Assembly (NCBI RefSeq): GCF_005771425.1 | Contig: NZ_VBTZ01000002.1 | Location: forward strand, 124,001 to 188,000 | Source of the DNA: Methylocystis sp. B8 | GTDB taxonomy: Bacteria; Pseudomonadota; Alphaproteobacteria; Rhizobiales; Beijerinckiaceae | DNA length: 64,000 bases | Direction: 5' to 3' | Shown: piece after piece, positions 44,782 through 53,079 of the stretch | How positions within the stretch are numbered: position 1 is the stretch's first letter | Layout of the letters: every line of letters begins with the position of its first letter | The notes under the pieces: model-generated | What the model saw: the letters and a program-made list of their open reading frames with translations, nothing else | What the model was told of the DNA's origin: nothing | Database searches by the model: none | Made by a program: the position numbers and the translations under genes

Positions 44782-44922
44782 TTATTGGCAAATCGCATAG
44801 CCATAGCAGGCGTCAGAGGGATTCGCCTTTGCTGACGCGAGGTAAGCGCCAGCGCCCGCGACCTCCAGCAAAAGAACGCAAACAACCAAGACAAGGCAGC
44901 TGATGTTGTTCGTCGGACGCAT
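44782..44922 (-). CDS. Tiny exported peptide with CxGYAIC motif (first copy)
   Basis: A 46-residue frame missed by length cut-offs: MRPTNNISCLVLVVCVLLLE, then VAGAGAYLASAKANPSDA, ending CYGYAICQ. The hydrophobic stretch (residues 9-28) is a signal peptide or membrane anchor. GAGGGGG lies about nine bases before the ATG. The C-terminal eight residues match those of the copy at 44480-44611 in six positions, while the N-terminal halves differ, as expected if the cysteine-bearing tail is the functional part. Confidence 0.7.
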   Translation of the reverse strand: MRPTNNISCLVLVVCVLLLEVAGAGAYLASAKANPSDACYGYAICQ

Positions 44923-45092
44923 GATTATTTCCCCCTCTTCCATCGCCCGCATCTTGCGAACCTCGCGACCTTAGGAGTCGCGTCGCCAAGGCGCAGTGCG
45001 ACGGCGCACCCCCGCGTCAAGCGACTGGGCTTTGCTTTGGTTATGGCGTTAGGGAGTGGCGCCGCGCGCGTAAAATAGCTTCATCAAAACGG

Positions 45093-45125
45093 ATGACGCC
45101 CTCTCGCATGAGCGGAGGGCGTCAT
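45093..45125 (-). terminator. Intrinsic terminator of the L,D-transpeptidase gene
   Basis: An exact 11-bp stem, ATGACGCCCTC / GAGGGCGTCAT, with an 11-base loop, lies 25 bases downstream of the stop codon and is followed on the minus strand by CCGTTTTG. Confidence 0.75.
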
Positions 45126-45149
45126 AAACTTTGCTGAGAGTTCGCGGAC

Positions 45150-45761
45150 TTAGAGCACGACGACTTTCGTGCCGACCTTCACGCGGTTGTAAAGATCGAT
45201 CGCGTCAATGTCGCGCATGCGAATGCAGCCCGAGGACACGGCCTGTCCGATCTTGTCGGGCTCATTGGTGCCGTGGATGCGATAGAGCGTGTCCTTACCG
45301 TTCTGATAGAGGTAAAGGGCGCGCGAGCCTAGCGGATTGTCGGGACCGCCGGGCAGACCGCCCGCGTCCGCCGTAGGCTGCAGATGCGGCCAGCGCTGAA
45401 GCATGTCCTTCGGCGGAATCCAGCGCGGCCATTCCTGCATGCCGCCGACATAGGCGCGGCCAGTGAAGGCCATCGCGTCCTGGCCGGTGGCGACGCCATA
45501 GCGCACCGCCTTGCCGCCCGGCATGACATAATAGAGGAATTTCGAGCGGTTATCGACGATGATCGAGCCAACGGGTTCGTTGGTCCTGTAATCGACCAGG
45601 TAACGTTCGTATTGCGAGCTGACTCCAGCCTTCGGCGCGAGCGCCATGAATTCGGCGTCGCGACCGCTCATCCTCGGATCGGGAAGAGGCGTCCCCGCGA
45701 CGTTGCAACCCGCGAGAGAGACAGCGAGAAACGCTGCCGCCGTCACATATCTGAAACTCAT
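45150..45761 (-). CDS. L,D-transpeptidase (YkuD), probable lipoprotein
   Basis: Peptidoglycan cross-linking enzyme of 203 residues. The N-terminus MSFRYVTAAAFLAVSLAGC ends in a lipobox, so a lipid anchor is likely. The YkuD catalytic block is near the C-terminus: YRIHGTNEPDKIGQ followed by AVSSGCIRMRDIDAIDLYNR with the nucleophile cysteine. Many alphaproteobacteria have several such paralogues that make 3-3 cross-links or attach outer-membrane proteins. Confidence 0.93.
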   Translation of the reverse strand: MSFRYVTAAAFLAVSLAGCNVAGTPLPDPRMSGRDAEFMALAPKAGVSSQYERYLVDYRTNEPVGSIIVDNRSKFLYYVMPGGKAVRYGVATGQDAMAFTGRAYVGGMQEWPRWIPPKDMLQRWPHLQPTADAGGLPGGPDNPLGSRALYLYQNGKDTLYRIHGTNEPDKIGQAVSSGCIRMRDIDAIDLYNRVKVGTKVVVL

Positions 45762-45994
45762 TTCCGGCACTCCTTTCCGCCGCAAAACAGTTGTTACGAT
45801 TTTCTTATCATGAACTTTGGGGCTGTGATCACGTCTTCGGAATTATTCCCCCACTGTTGCGCCGGCGCCACGCAAAGCCACGGGGCGCCGCGCTTGAACT
45901 TTGCAATTTCTTTTTCATGGACAGACGGCCCCATAGGGCCGAAAATCAGCGCGTTAACTGGCGTAGGGTCGCTCGTCCGGATTGCGTCGCAGCA

Positions 45995-46942
45995 TTGAAA
46001 ACCCTTTTCGTCACCCATGAGAGCGGGCTCGATCACGAGATGGGTCCCGGCCATCCGGAGCGCCCTGAGCGATTGCGCGCGATCATGCAGGGCCTGGAGC
46101 AGGCGCGATTCGCCTCTCTGATTCGCTTGAGCGCGCCTAGGGCGGAGCCGGAAGCTCTGCAGCGCGTCCACCCACAGTCCTATCTCTCGGCCCTTGAGCG
46201 CGCCGCGCCACGCGAAGGCTATGCCGCGCTCGACGCCGATACGCTGATGTGTCCCAAGACGCTCGAAGCCGCCTGGCGCGCCGCCGGCGGGGCCGTCGCC
46301 GCTGTTGACGAGGTCATGTCGGGTCGAGCCGACAACGCCTTCGTCGCCGTGCGGCCCCCTGGGCACCACGCTGGCGCGCACAATCCGATGGGGTTTTGCT
46401 TTTTCAACAATATTGCCGTCGCGGCCCGTCACGCCGAGGCGGCGCATGGGACCGAAAGGGTCGCGATCGTCGATTTCGACGTGCATCATGGCAATGGCAC
46501 GCAAGAGATTTTTTGGGCCGATGAGACGACGCTGTTCTGCTCGACCCATCAGGCGCCCTTCTACCCCGGCACCGGCGGACGCAACGAGACGGGCGTTCAC
46601 GACACGATCGTCAACGCGCCGCTCCTCGCGGGTTCGACCGGCGAAGCCTTTAAAGAGGCGCTTGCAGATCGAATCCTGCCGCGCGTGCGCGATTTCGCGC
46701 CCGACCTGATCCTGATTTCAGCGGGTTTTGACGCCCATGAGCGCGACCCGCTCGGCGGATTGCGGCTGCGCGAGGCAGATTTTGGCGACGCGACCAAACG
46801 GCTGATGGAGATCGCCGACCGGCGCTGCGGCGGCCGAATCGTCTCGATGCTGGAAGGGGGCTATGACGTCGACGCGCTTAGCCGCTCGGTGAACGCCCAT
46901 GTGCTCGCGCTGATGGGCGTTTCGGGCGACGCCAACACGTAG
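45995..46942 (+). CDS. Histone deacetylase family protein (AcuC/acetylpolyamine type)
   Basis: Zinc-dependent amidohydrolase of about 315 residues. The active-site blocks RPPGHHAGAHNPMGFCFFNN and VAIVDFDVHHGNGTQEIF carry the catalytic histidine pair and zinc ligands; SAGFDAHERDPLGG carries another ligand. The TTG start is chosen because the family begins MKTLFVTH; an ATG at 45917 would add an unrelated basic leader. Substrate may be an acetylpolyamine or acetyl-lysine. Confidence 0.87.
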   Translation: MKTLFVTHESGLDHEMGPGHPERPERLRAIMQGLEQARFASLIRLSAPRAEPEALQRVHPQSYLSALERAAPREGYAALDADTLMCPKTLEAAWRAAGGAVAAVDEVMSGRADNAFVAVRPPGHHAGAHNPMGFCFFNNIAVAARHAEAAHGTERVAIVDFDVHHGNGTQEIFWADETTLFCSTHQAPFYPGTGGRNETGVHDTIVNAPLLAGSTGEAFKEALADRILPRVRDFAPDLILISAGFDAHERDPLGGLRLREADFGDATKRLMEIADRRCGGRIVSMLEGGYDVDALSRSVNAHVLALMGVSGDANT

Positions 46943-46964
46943 CGCGGCTGACTTGCGGAAAATC

Positions 46965-46998
46965 AAAAGGGCCGCGAGCTTACGCTCCGGCCCTCTTT
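46965..46998. terminator. Bidirectional terminator, deacetylase / rpmJ
   Basis: Outer arms AGGGCC / GGCCCT and inner arms GAGC / GCTC form one hairpin with AAAA on the left and CTTT on the right. It lies between the convergent deacetylase and rpmJ genes. Confidence 0.8.
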
Positions 46999-47025
46999 CA
47001 ACAGTCGCCTCTCGGGCGGAGCAAC

Positions 47026-47151
47026 TCAGCCCTGGCGCGCCTTGTAGCGCCGCTGCACCTTGTTGATCACATAGACCCGGCCCTTGCGGCGCACGATCTG
47101 ATTGGCGCGATGGCGCGAGCGCAATGTTTTCAAAGAGTTACGGACTTTCAT
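47026..47151 (-). CDS. rpmJ: 50S ribosomal protein L36 (bL36)
   Basis: A 41-residue basic protein, [18 protein letters not shown], then [20 protein letters not shown], ending RQG. This is the longer, zinc-site-free form of L36 typical of alphaproteobacteria (C-minus type without the CxxC motif). It lies alone, followed by the hairpin at 46965-46998. Confidence 0.95.
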   Translation of the reverse strand: MKVRNSLKTLRSRHRANQIVRRKGRVYVINKVQRRYKARQG

Positions 47152-47285
47152 CGGTCTCACCCCGGCAATAGCGATCTGGCCGGGATACGCCCAGCGCCTC
47201 GTTGGCCCCGCCTATGCCCTATTTCGCCCCGGCGATCAAGCCGCGCGCGCCCCTTTAACAGGGGCGATCGGTGAAGAATTGTTTT

Positions 47286-47332
47286 CCTCGTCCTTCGAGA
47301 CGGCCTCTTTGAGGCCTCCTCAGGATGAGGAA
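47286..47332. repeat. Dispersed palindromic repeat, family 2, copy d
   Basis: CCTCGTCCTTCGAGACGG, short inverted core GGCCTC / GAGGCC, then CTCCTCAGGATGAGG. It lies just downstream of the TonB receptor gene and may serve as its transcript end. Confidence 0.78.
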
Positions 47333-47368
47333 ACCCTTCACCCGACTGCCCTGGCCCCCTTTAAGCGC

Positions 47369-49627
47369 TCAAAAACGCGCATTCACAAAGAGCCGCAGAT
47401 TCGCTCCCGGCAGCAGCACCTCGTCCTTCCTGAAAGAAACGCTGTTGCGGATGTCGTCGTTGAGGAGGTTGTCGCCGACAAGTCCCAGGGCAAGTTCGCG
47501 GCCGCGCGGGTCGCCCGGATCGAACAGCATGCGGTAGCTGATTTCGGCCCTCAGCAAATTATAGCCCTTCGTCGGCGTTTCATTGCTCGGGTCGATATTC
47601 CGCTGCGCGAAGGCGTGCAGAAGGTTGACGCGCGCGAACCAGCTTATGTCCCGCCAAAACACACCGCCGCCGAGCCGAACGGGCGGGATGCGGGGGACGT
47701 TGCCGCCGCCGACGAATGTCGCGCGCACCACGTCGAACTGCTGCTCCACGCCGAAAACACCGTCCAGCAGCGGCGCGACGTCGAGCTGGCTCTGAAACTC
47801 GGCGCCGCGAAAGAGCGCATTGCGCTGCGCATAGAACGCCTGGCGCAGATCGCCGGCGCCGTCGAAGGCGCAGCTCGCAAAATCGGCCTCGCAGACCGCG
47901 CCGGTGAGATTGCGGAAGATGAAGCCGTCGAAGCGCATGAGATAGGCGGTCGCTTCAAAGCGGAACGGGCCCAAGGGACGGCGCAGACCGATTTCGATCG
48001 TCTTCGCCGCTTCGATTCCGAGATTTGGATTGCCGATATCGAACGTTCCCGTCGCCTCATGGGCGCCGCGCGAAAAGAGCTCCGGAGCGCGCGGCGCGCG
48101 TTCGACATATTGCGCGGTGAGGCTGGCGACGACGCCCTCCGGCAGGTCCTGCAGAAAACCAAAGGCTGCGCTCTTAGGCGTGAAATTGCGCACACGCGCG
48201 ATCTGCAGCGCCGGATCAATCAAGAGTTCGGGAAAGGCGCCGGAGACGGTCGCATGTTCGATGCGCCCGGCAAGCTGCGTTCTCGACGTGTCGGTCAATC
48301 TAAATTCATTGAACCAATAGCCGGCGACGCTTCGCGTGCGATTAGGGTCGAACAGCCCGCCCTCGCGCCCCGGCGAGGTTAGAATTTGGTGCATCCCCTG
48401 AACGCCGAAGGCGCTGGTCAGAATGGCGAAGGACAGGTCAACGGGGCGAAGCTGCGTTTCGACGCGCGCCTCGAGGTCCTTGTTGGTGAAAGTCTGTTGA
48501 ACGCCGTCGAAGCCTCCCTCATTGGCGAGTTCGTGGTGCTTGTAGTCGGTCAGCCCCGCCCAGAAACGGACCGCTTCGATATAGGCCGACTGCGGACGGA
48601 ACTCGCCCTTGCTCGTCGCGCGCGTCTGGCGAAGCTCGATGCGCGTATTGGCCTGCGTCGGCTCGATGCCGGGAATGTGATAGCGGGAGTTGAATTGCGT
48701 CACCGCGAAACCGACAAATCCGCCGTCGAAGAAATAGGAGGCGCCTGCTGAACCGCCGGCCGAGCGCATCGACGAATTGGGCTGGCGTCCGAAAACGGGA
48801 GGCGGCGGGTCCGGCGGATAAAGATAAGGATAGCCGGGAATGCGGTAGTCGCTGCCGCGCCGGCCGTGCACATCCATGTGGACAGCGACATTGCCGCGGC
48901 CGGCGTCGAGCAAAGTCGCGTTTTCCAACCCGTTGTCGACGGTCATCACCGCGCCGCGCGTCTCGACGATCGCGCAGCCCTCCGTCTCGGCCGTGGGGAT
49001 GAACGCGAGACGGCAGGGCAAGGCCGTCGGAATACGATTATTTTCGACATTGACGACGCCGCCGATCGCTTGCGACCCCCAGCGCAGCGTGGCGGGGCCG
49101 CGCACCACCTCGACCTGGCTCGCAGCGACGGGGTCGATCGGAACGGCGTGGTCTTCGCCAAGTTCCGAAACGCCGCTGTTGCTGACGCCATTTTCCTGGA
49201 TTCGCACGCGGTAGTTGTCGAGGCCGCGGACGATGGGACGGCTCGCCGCCCCGGGCGCGAAGGTCGATCCGGTGACGCCCGGTTTGGCGAAGAGCACGTC
49301 GCCGAGCGTCGCGCCCGGCGAGCGCCGCAGCTCCTCATTGGTGACGACCGTCACCGTCGCGAATTGATCGGCGACGATGGGGAGGACGCCCTGCGGCGCC
49401 ACGGCCGTTTCGCGCGGCTCGGGTCCACTCGGGCGCGCGACGCTGCGGCTGCGCCCGCCGGGCGCGTGGGGGGACTGCGGGGCGGCGGCAGTCTTGCCGC
49501 CCGCGATCGGACTCACGGCGCCGACTTCGATCGTCGGCAACGCCTGCTGAGCCACAGCGCTCGCGCTGATGAAAAGCGCCACCGCTGCGCCGCCGACTGC
49601 CACGCGGGTGAAAACGCTCTTCCTCAT
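47369..49627 (-). CDS. znuD: TonB-dependent receptor, ZnuD-like (zinc uptake)
   Basis: Outer-membrane receptor of 752 residues: signal peptide (ending ASAVAQQ), a plug domain (about residues 75-200) with RPIVRGLDNYRVRIQENG, DHAVPIDPVAASQVEVVRGP and GSQAIGGVVNV as in ZnuD, and a C-terminal beta barrel ending in phenylalanine (LRLFVNARF). The best support for zinc as substrate is the Zur-type operator just upstream (49648-49664). GGAGA lies before the ATG. Confidence 0.88.
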   Translation of the reverse strand: MRKSVFTRVAVGGAAVALFISASAVAQQALPTIEVGAVSPIAGGKTAAAPQSPHAPGGRSRSVARPSGPEPRETAVAPQGVLPIVADQFATVTVVTNEELRRSPGATLGDVLFAKPGVTGSTFAPGAASRPIVRGLDNYRVRIQENGVSNSGVSELGEDHAVPIDPVAASQVEVVRGPATLRWGSQAIGGVVNVENNRIPTALPCRLAFIPTAETEGCAIVETRGAVMTVDNGLENATLLDAGRGNVAVHMDVHGRRGSDYRIPGYPYLYPPDPPPPVFGRQPNSSMRSAGGSAGASYFFDGGFVGFAVTQFNSRYHIPGIEPTQANTRIELRQTRATSKGEFRPQSAYIEAVRFWAGLTDYKHHELANEGGFDGVQQTFTNKDLEARVETQLRPVDLSFAILTSAFGVQGMHQILTSPGREGGLFDPNRTRSVAGYWFNEFRLTDTSRTQLAGRIEHATVSGAFPELLIDPALQIARVRNFTPKSAAFGFLQDLPEGVVASLTAQYVERAPRAPELFSRGAHEATGTFDIGNPNLGIEAAKTIEIGLRRPLGPFRFEATAYLMRFDGFIFRNLTGAVCEADFASCAFDGAGDLRQAFYAQRNALFRGAEFQSQLDVAPLLDGVFGVEQQFDVVRATFVGGGNVPRIPPVRLGGGVFWRDISWFARVNLLHAFAQRNIDPSNETPTKGYNLLRAEISYRMLFDPGDPRGRELALGLVGDNLLNDDIRNSVSFRKDEVLLPGANLRLFVNARF

Positions 49628-49647
49628 GGCCGCCGGTCTCCGTGATA

Positions 49648-49664
49648 ATGTTATAACATAACAT
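49648..49664. promoter_or_regulatory. Zur box upstream of the ZnuD-like receptor
   Basis: ATGTTATAACATAACAT is an exact inverted repeat of ATGTTAT and ATAACAT around a three-base spacer. It fits the Zur consensus of proteobacteria and lies 21-37 bases before the ATG, where a repressor would block transcription when zinc is plentiful. Confidence 0.8.
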
Positions 49665-49772
49665 ATCCGAAGCTAGCGGAAGCCCGTCAATAAGCAGAAG
49701 GGTCGAAATGCGCAGATCGCCGCCCGCTGTGGCCTGCGCGCCACATCGGGAAAGGTCAGAGACGGACGCGTC

Positions 49773-50507
49773 TCAGGCGGTCACGCGGCTCTGTCCGGCG
49801 CGATATTTCTCCCAGCCCGCCGCGCGCAGCTTGCAAGCTGGGCAGTCGCCACAGCCATAGCCCCAGTCGAAGCGCCGGCCTCTCTCGCCGAGATAGCAGG
49901 TGTGGGTTTCTTCGACGATGAGCCGCACCAACGGCTCACCCCCGAGCGATTCCGCCAGTCTCCAGGTCTCCGCCTTGTCGATCCACATCAGCGGCGTATG
50001 GATGTTGATAGCCCGATCCATGCCGAGACTGAGCGCCTGCGCCATGGCGCGGATCGTCTGGTCGCGGCAGTCGGGATAGCCCGAATAGTCGGTCTCGCAC
50101 ATGCCGCCGACAAGATTGGCGATCCCGCGACGATAGGCGAGCGCCGCGGCGAAGGTCAGAAACAACAGGTTGCGCCCGGGAACGAAAGTGTTGGGGAGCC
50201 CATCGGCGGCGAAAGCGATCTCGGCGTCGCGGGTCAGCGCGGTCTCAGAAATCGCGCCGAGCGCTTCGATCGAAATCGTGCGATCTTCGCCAAGCCGCTT
50301 CGCCCAGAGCGGCGAGAGCCACGCAAGCCCGTCGCGCAAGGCGGCGCGGCGCGAGAGTTCGACGCGATGGCGCTGGCCATAGTCGAATCCGACCGTCTCG
50401 ACGCGATCGAAGCGCGACAGCGCCCAGGCGAGACAGGTCGTGGAATCCTGCCCGCCGGAAAACAGCACGAGCGCGGCGGGCGATTGGGTCTTAAGGTCGT
50501 TCGTCAT
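49773..50507 (-). CDS. queC: 7-cyano-7-deazaguanine synthase
   Basis: ATP-dependent enzyme of 244 residues making preQ0 in queuosine synthesis. The PP-loop is [16 protein letters not shown] (about residues 15-30), and the C-terminal zinc-binding cysteines are in [14 protein letters not shown]. queF, the next enzyme, is 4 kb away; queD and queE are not in the window. Confidence 0.95.
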   Translation of the reverse strand: MTNDLKTQSPAALVLFSGGQDSTTCLAWALSRFDRVETVGFDYGQRHRVELSRRAALRDGLAWLSPLWAKRLGEDRTISIEALGAISETALTRDAEIAFAADGLPNTFVPGRNLLFLTFAAALAYRRGIANLVGGMCETDYSGYPDCRDQTIRAMAQALSLGMDRAINIHTPLMWIDKAETWRLAESLGGEPLVRLIVEETHTCYLGERGRRFDWGYGCGDCPACKLRAAGWEKYRAGQSRVTA

Positions 50508-50620
50508 CGCGCCTAACTTAAATCATCGCTCTAAAACTGCGAGCCTTCGCCGTGAGCGCATTTTAAGAACGGCGCGCTCGCCGATCACGACGAATTCCCC
50601 TATTCGGAGCAAAGACCAGG

Positions 50621-51232
50621 ATGTTGCTTTACAACACGCCGCTCGCGCCAAATCCCAGACGCGTCCGAATCTTCCTCGCTGAGAAGAACGTCACGATTCC
50701 CATACGCGACGTCGACCTGATGGCGCATGAGCACAAGCAGGAACCCTACGCGGCTGTTAATGCGTTCGAAGAAGTTCCGGCGCTCGTTCTCGATGATGGC
50801 GCGACGCTCACCGAATCCGTCGCCATCTGCCGCTACATCGAATCTCTTTATCCTGAGCCGGCGCTATTTGGCCGGAACGCTCGCGAACAGGCCTTCGTCG
50901 AGATGTGGCAGCGTCGGGTCGAATTCCGCCTGTTCATTCCGGTCGGGCTCGCGTTTCGTCACAGCCATCCGGCGCTGGCGCGGCTTGAGTCGCCGCAGCG
51001 GCCGGAATTCGCCGAACTGCAGCGGCCGCGCGCGCAACAGATGATGCGTTTTCTCGATCGCGAACTCGCCTCGCGACGCTTCATCGCCTCCGATGACTTC
51101 ACCATCGCCGACATTACGGCCATCGTCGCGATGGATCTGACAAAGCTCGCGCGGGTCGATATTCCCGATGATCTGCCGCATCTTTCCAGCTGGCGCGCGG
51201 AAGTCTCAGCGCGCCCGAGCGTCGTTCCCTGA
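50621..51232 (+). CDS. Glutathione S-transferase family protein
   Basis: A 203-residue protein with a thioredoxin-like N-terminal domain (MLLYNTPLAPNPRRVRIFLA; EVPALVLDDGATLTESVAIC with the cis-proline and the ESVAIC glutathione-binding segment) and an all-helical C-terminal domain with DFTIADITAIVAMD. The substrate is unknown. Its stop codon shares one base with the start of the next gene, so the two are co-translated. Confidence 0.9.
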   Translation: MLLYNTPLAPNPRRVRIFLAEKNVTIPIRDVDLMAHEHKQEPYAAVNAFEEVPALVLDDGATLTESVAICRYIESLYPEPALFGRNAREQAFVEMWQRRVEFRLFIPVGLAFRHSHPALARLESPQRPEFAELQRPRAQQMMRFLDRELASRRFIASDDFTIADITAIVAMDLTKLARVDIPDDLPHLSSWRAEVSARPSVVP

Positions 51233-51876
51233 TGGCGCGATCAGCATCTGGTAAGAAACTTGAGGAGATCACGGCGCGCATTCGCGCCTGCCGCTTCTGT
51301 GTGGAAACGCCCGAGGGCGCGAAACTGCCGCATGAGCCGCGGCCGGTGTTGCGCGTCTCGCCCACCGCGCGGCTCTTGCTCGCGAGCCAGGCGCCCGGCA
51401 ATCTCGTCAATCAGACTGGAATTCCTTTCAACGACCCTTCCGGCAATCGGCTGCGCGACTGGATGGGCGTCGACCGCGAGACCTTCTACGACGCTTCCCG
51501 CATCGCCATCGCGCCAATGGGCTTCTGCTTTCCTGGAAACGACGCCGCAGGCGGCGACCTGCCGCCGCGTCCCGAGTGCCGCGCCCGCTGGCACGATTCA
51601 TTATTCGCGGCGCTGCCGCAGATCGAGACCGTCATCGCGATCGGACGCTATGCGCAGGACTATCATTTCGCGCGCCTTGGCCACGCATTGCCGAAAGGCG
51701 CGGGCGTCTCGGAAATCGTCACGCGCTGGCGAGAGTTCCAGAACGCCACGCCGCTGATCTTTCCCCTGCCCCATCCGTCCTGGCGCAATACCGGTTGGCT
51801 GAAGCGCAATCCTTGGTTTGAAGCCGAGGTCCTGCCGGCGCTGCGCGCAGAAGTCGCGCGTCTCGTCAAAACGTGA
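51232..51876 (+). CDS. Uracil-DNA glycosylase family protein
   Basis: A 214-residue member of the uracil-DNA glycosylase superfamily. Motif A corresponds to [20 protein letters not shown] and the C-terminal DNA-intercalating motif to [13 protein letters not shown]. The 'CRFC' cysteines near residue 20 recall the iron-sulfur type, but the pattern is incomplete. It is a less-studied subfamily common in alphaproteobacteria. It overlaps the GST gene by one base, and its stop codon (51874-51876) lies just before kdsA. Confidence 0.85.
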   Translation: MARSASGKKLEEITARIRACRFCVETPEGAKLPHEPRPVLRVSPTARLLLASQAPGNLVNQTGIPFNDPSGNRLRDWMGVDRETFYDASRIAIAPMGFCFPGNDAAGGDLPPRPECRARWHDSLFAALPQIETVIAIGRYAQDYHFARLGHALPKGAGVSEIVTRWREFQNATPLIFPLPHPSWRNTGWLKRNPWFEAEVLPALRAEVARLVKT

Positions 51877-51887
51877 GACAAGGCCGC

Positions 51888-52841
51888 GTGACAAGAGTTC
51901 TTATCGGAGATGGCGCGCGCCCAGATCACGCTGCATTTGGGCGAAATCGCCCAAATGCAGATAACGTGATCGATTCCAAAAGTTCAGAGCGCGCTTTACG
52001 CGAAAAACCGGTTCCCACTTTTTCGCAGCGCGCTCTAGTCGAGATCGGCGACGATCTGCCCTTGACGCTGATCGCCGGTCCTTGCGCGCTCGAAAATGCG
52101 GACATGGCGCTGGAGATTGCGGGAGAGCTGGCCCGGCTCGGCGAGCGACTGAAGATCGGCGTCGTCTTCAAGGCCTCTTTCGATAAGGCGAACCGCACGA
52201 GCGGCGACACAGCGCGCGGCGTCGGCCTCGACGCCGCTCTGCCAATCTTTGCGCAAATCAAGGAAAGAACCGGCCTGCCGCTGACGACGGATGTGCATGA
52301 AGCATGGCAATGCGCGCGCGTCGCCGAGGTCGTCGACCTTTTGCAGATCCCCGCCTTTCTCTGCCGCCAGACCGATCTCATCGTCGCTGCGGCGAAAACC
52401 GGCCGCCCCGTCAACATTAAGAAGGGGCAGTTTCTCGCGCCCTGGGACATGGTCCATGCCGTCAAGAAGGCGCGCGACTCTGGCGCCGCCGGCGTGCTCG
52501 TCACCGAGCGCGGAACGAGCTTCGGATACAATGCGCTCGTCGCCGACATGCGCGCGCTGCCGATCCTGAAAGAGACCACAGGCGCCCCTGTCGTCTTCGA
52601 CGCGACGCATGCCGTGCAGCAGCCGGGCGGACAAGGGGCGTCTTCAGGCGGCGAGCGGCGTTTCGTTGCGACGCTCGCCCGCGCGGCGGTCGCTATCGGC
52701 GTCGCAGGGCTTTTCGTCGAGACACATCCTGATCCGGACGCGGCGATCTCGGACCGGGCGACGCAAGTTCCGCTCGGCGAGCTTGGGGCGCTGGTCGAAG
52801 AGCTCATCGGCTTCGATAGGTTGGCGAAGGCGCGCGGCTGA
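51888..52841 (+). CDS. kdsA: 3-deoxy-D-manno-octulosonate 8-phosphate synthase
   Basis: KDO-8-phosphate synthase for lipopolysaccharide inner core, 317 residues in the form starting GTG at 51888 (AAGG five bases upstream). The catalytic part starts near residue 51 with [20 protein letters not shown] and has [33 protein letters not shown]-like and ATHAVQQPG segments. Residues 13-50 are encoded by a dispersed repeat; the native first ten or so residues are not seen. Other starts (GTG 51873, GTG 51966, TTG 52062) are possible. Only the TTG would exclude the repeat. Confidence 0.9.
   Translation: MTRVLIGDGARPDHAAFGRNRPNADNVIDSKSSERALREKPVPTFSQRALVEIGDDLPLTLIAGPCALENADMALEIAGELARLGERLKIGVVFKASFDKANRTSGDTARGVGLDAALPIFAQIKERTGLPLTTDVHEAWQCARVAEVVDLLQIPAFLCRQTDLIVAAAKTGRPVNIKKGQFLAPWDMVHAVKKARDSGAAGVLVTERGTSFGYNALVADMRALPILKETTGAPVVFDATHAVQQPGGQGASSGGERRFVATLARAAVAIGVAGLFVETHPDPDAAISDRATQVPLGELGALVEELIGFDRLAKARG
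51924..52038 (+). repeat. Dispersed repeat inside the kdsA 5' end
   Basis: A nested hairpin, GATCACG + CTGCATTTGGGCG / CGCCCAAATGCAG + CGTGATC (51924-51971), is followed by TTCAGAGCGCG, AAAAACCGGTTCCCACTTTT and GCGCGCTCTAG. The arrangement parallels family 1 (27689 and 55338): GATCAC inverted pair, internal AGAGC-like element, TTTTTC tract and a CTCTA end. The AACCGGTTCCCACTTTTTC piece is common in rhizobial dispersed repeats. Confidence 0.85.
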
Positions 52842-52867
52842 CGCGGAATGGCGCCGGTCAATTCGCC

Positions 52868-52918
52868 GGAATTGTCATTCCCGACGTGCCGAAGGCCTGA
52901 TCGGGAATCCAGATTTAC
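52868..52918. repeat. Fragment of an intergenic repeat (GTCATTCCCGACG type)
   Basis: Contains GTCATTCCCGACGTG and TCGGGAATCCAGATTTAC, a common Hyphomicrobiales intergenic motif. It is seen once here, so it rests on resemblance. Confidence 0.45.
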
Positions 52919-53079
52919 AACGCCAGACAAAGGATTTGCTCTGGACATCCACACTGCAAGCTAAAGCGGAACACCTCGCGACAGTGCGGCGCGGCCCCAT
53001 CTCACCCTTGGCCACTAGTATGAACTTTCCTAATTAAGCGATTACGGTTAATATTTATATTGCTCAGCCGGGCGGGATC

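Noticed and set aside
52842-53079. Possible cobalamin riboswitch before the Ni/Co permease
   Set aside because: No B12-box-like sequence seen; the interval holds a repeat fragment and AT-rich sequence only.
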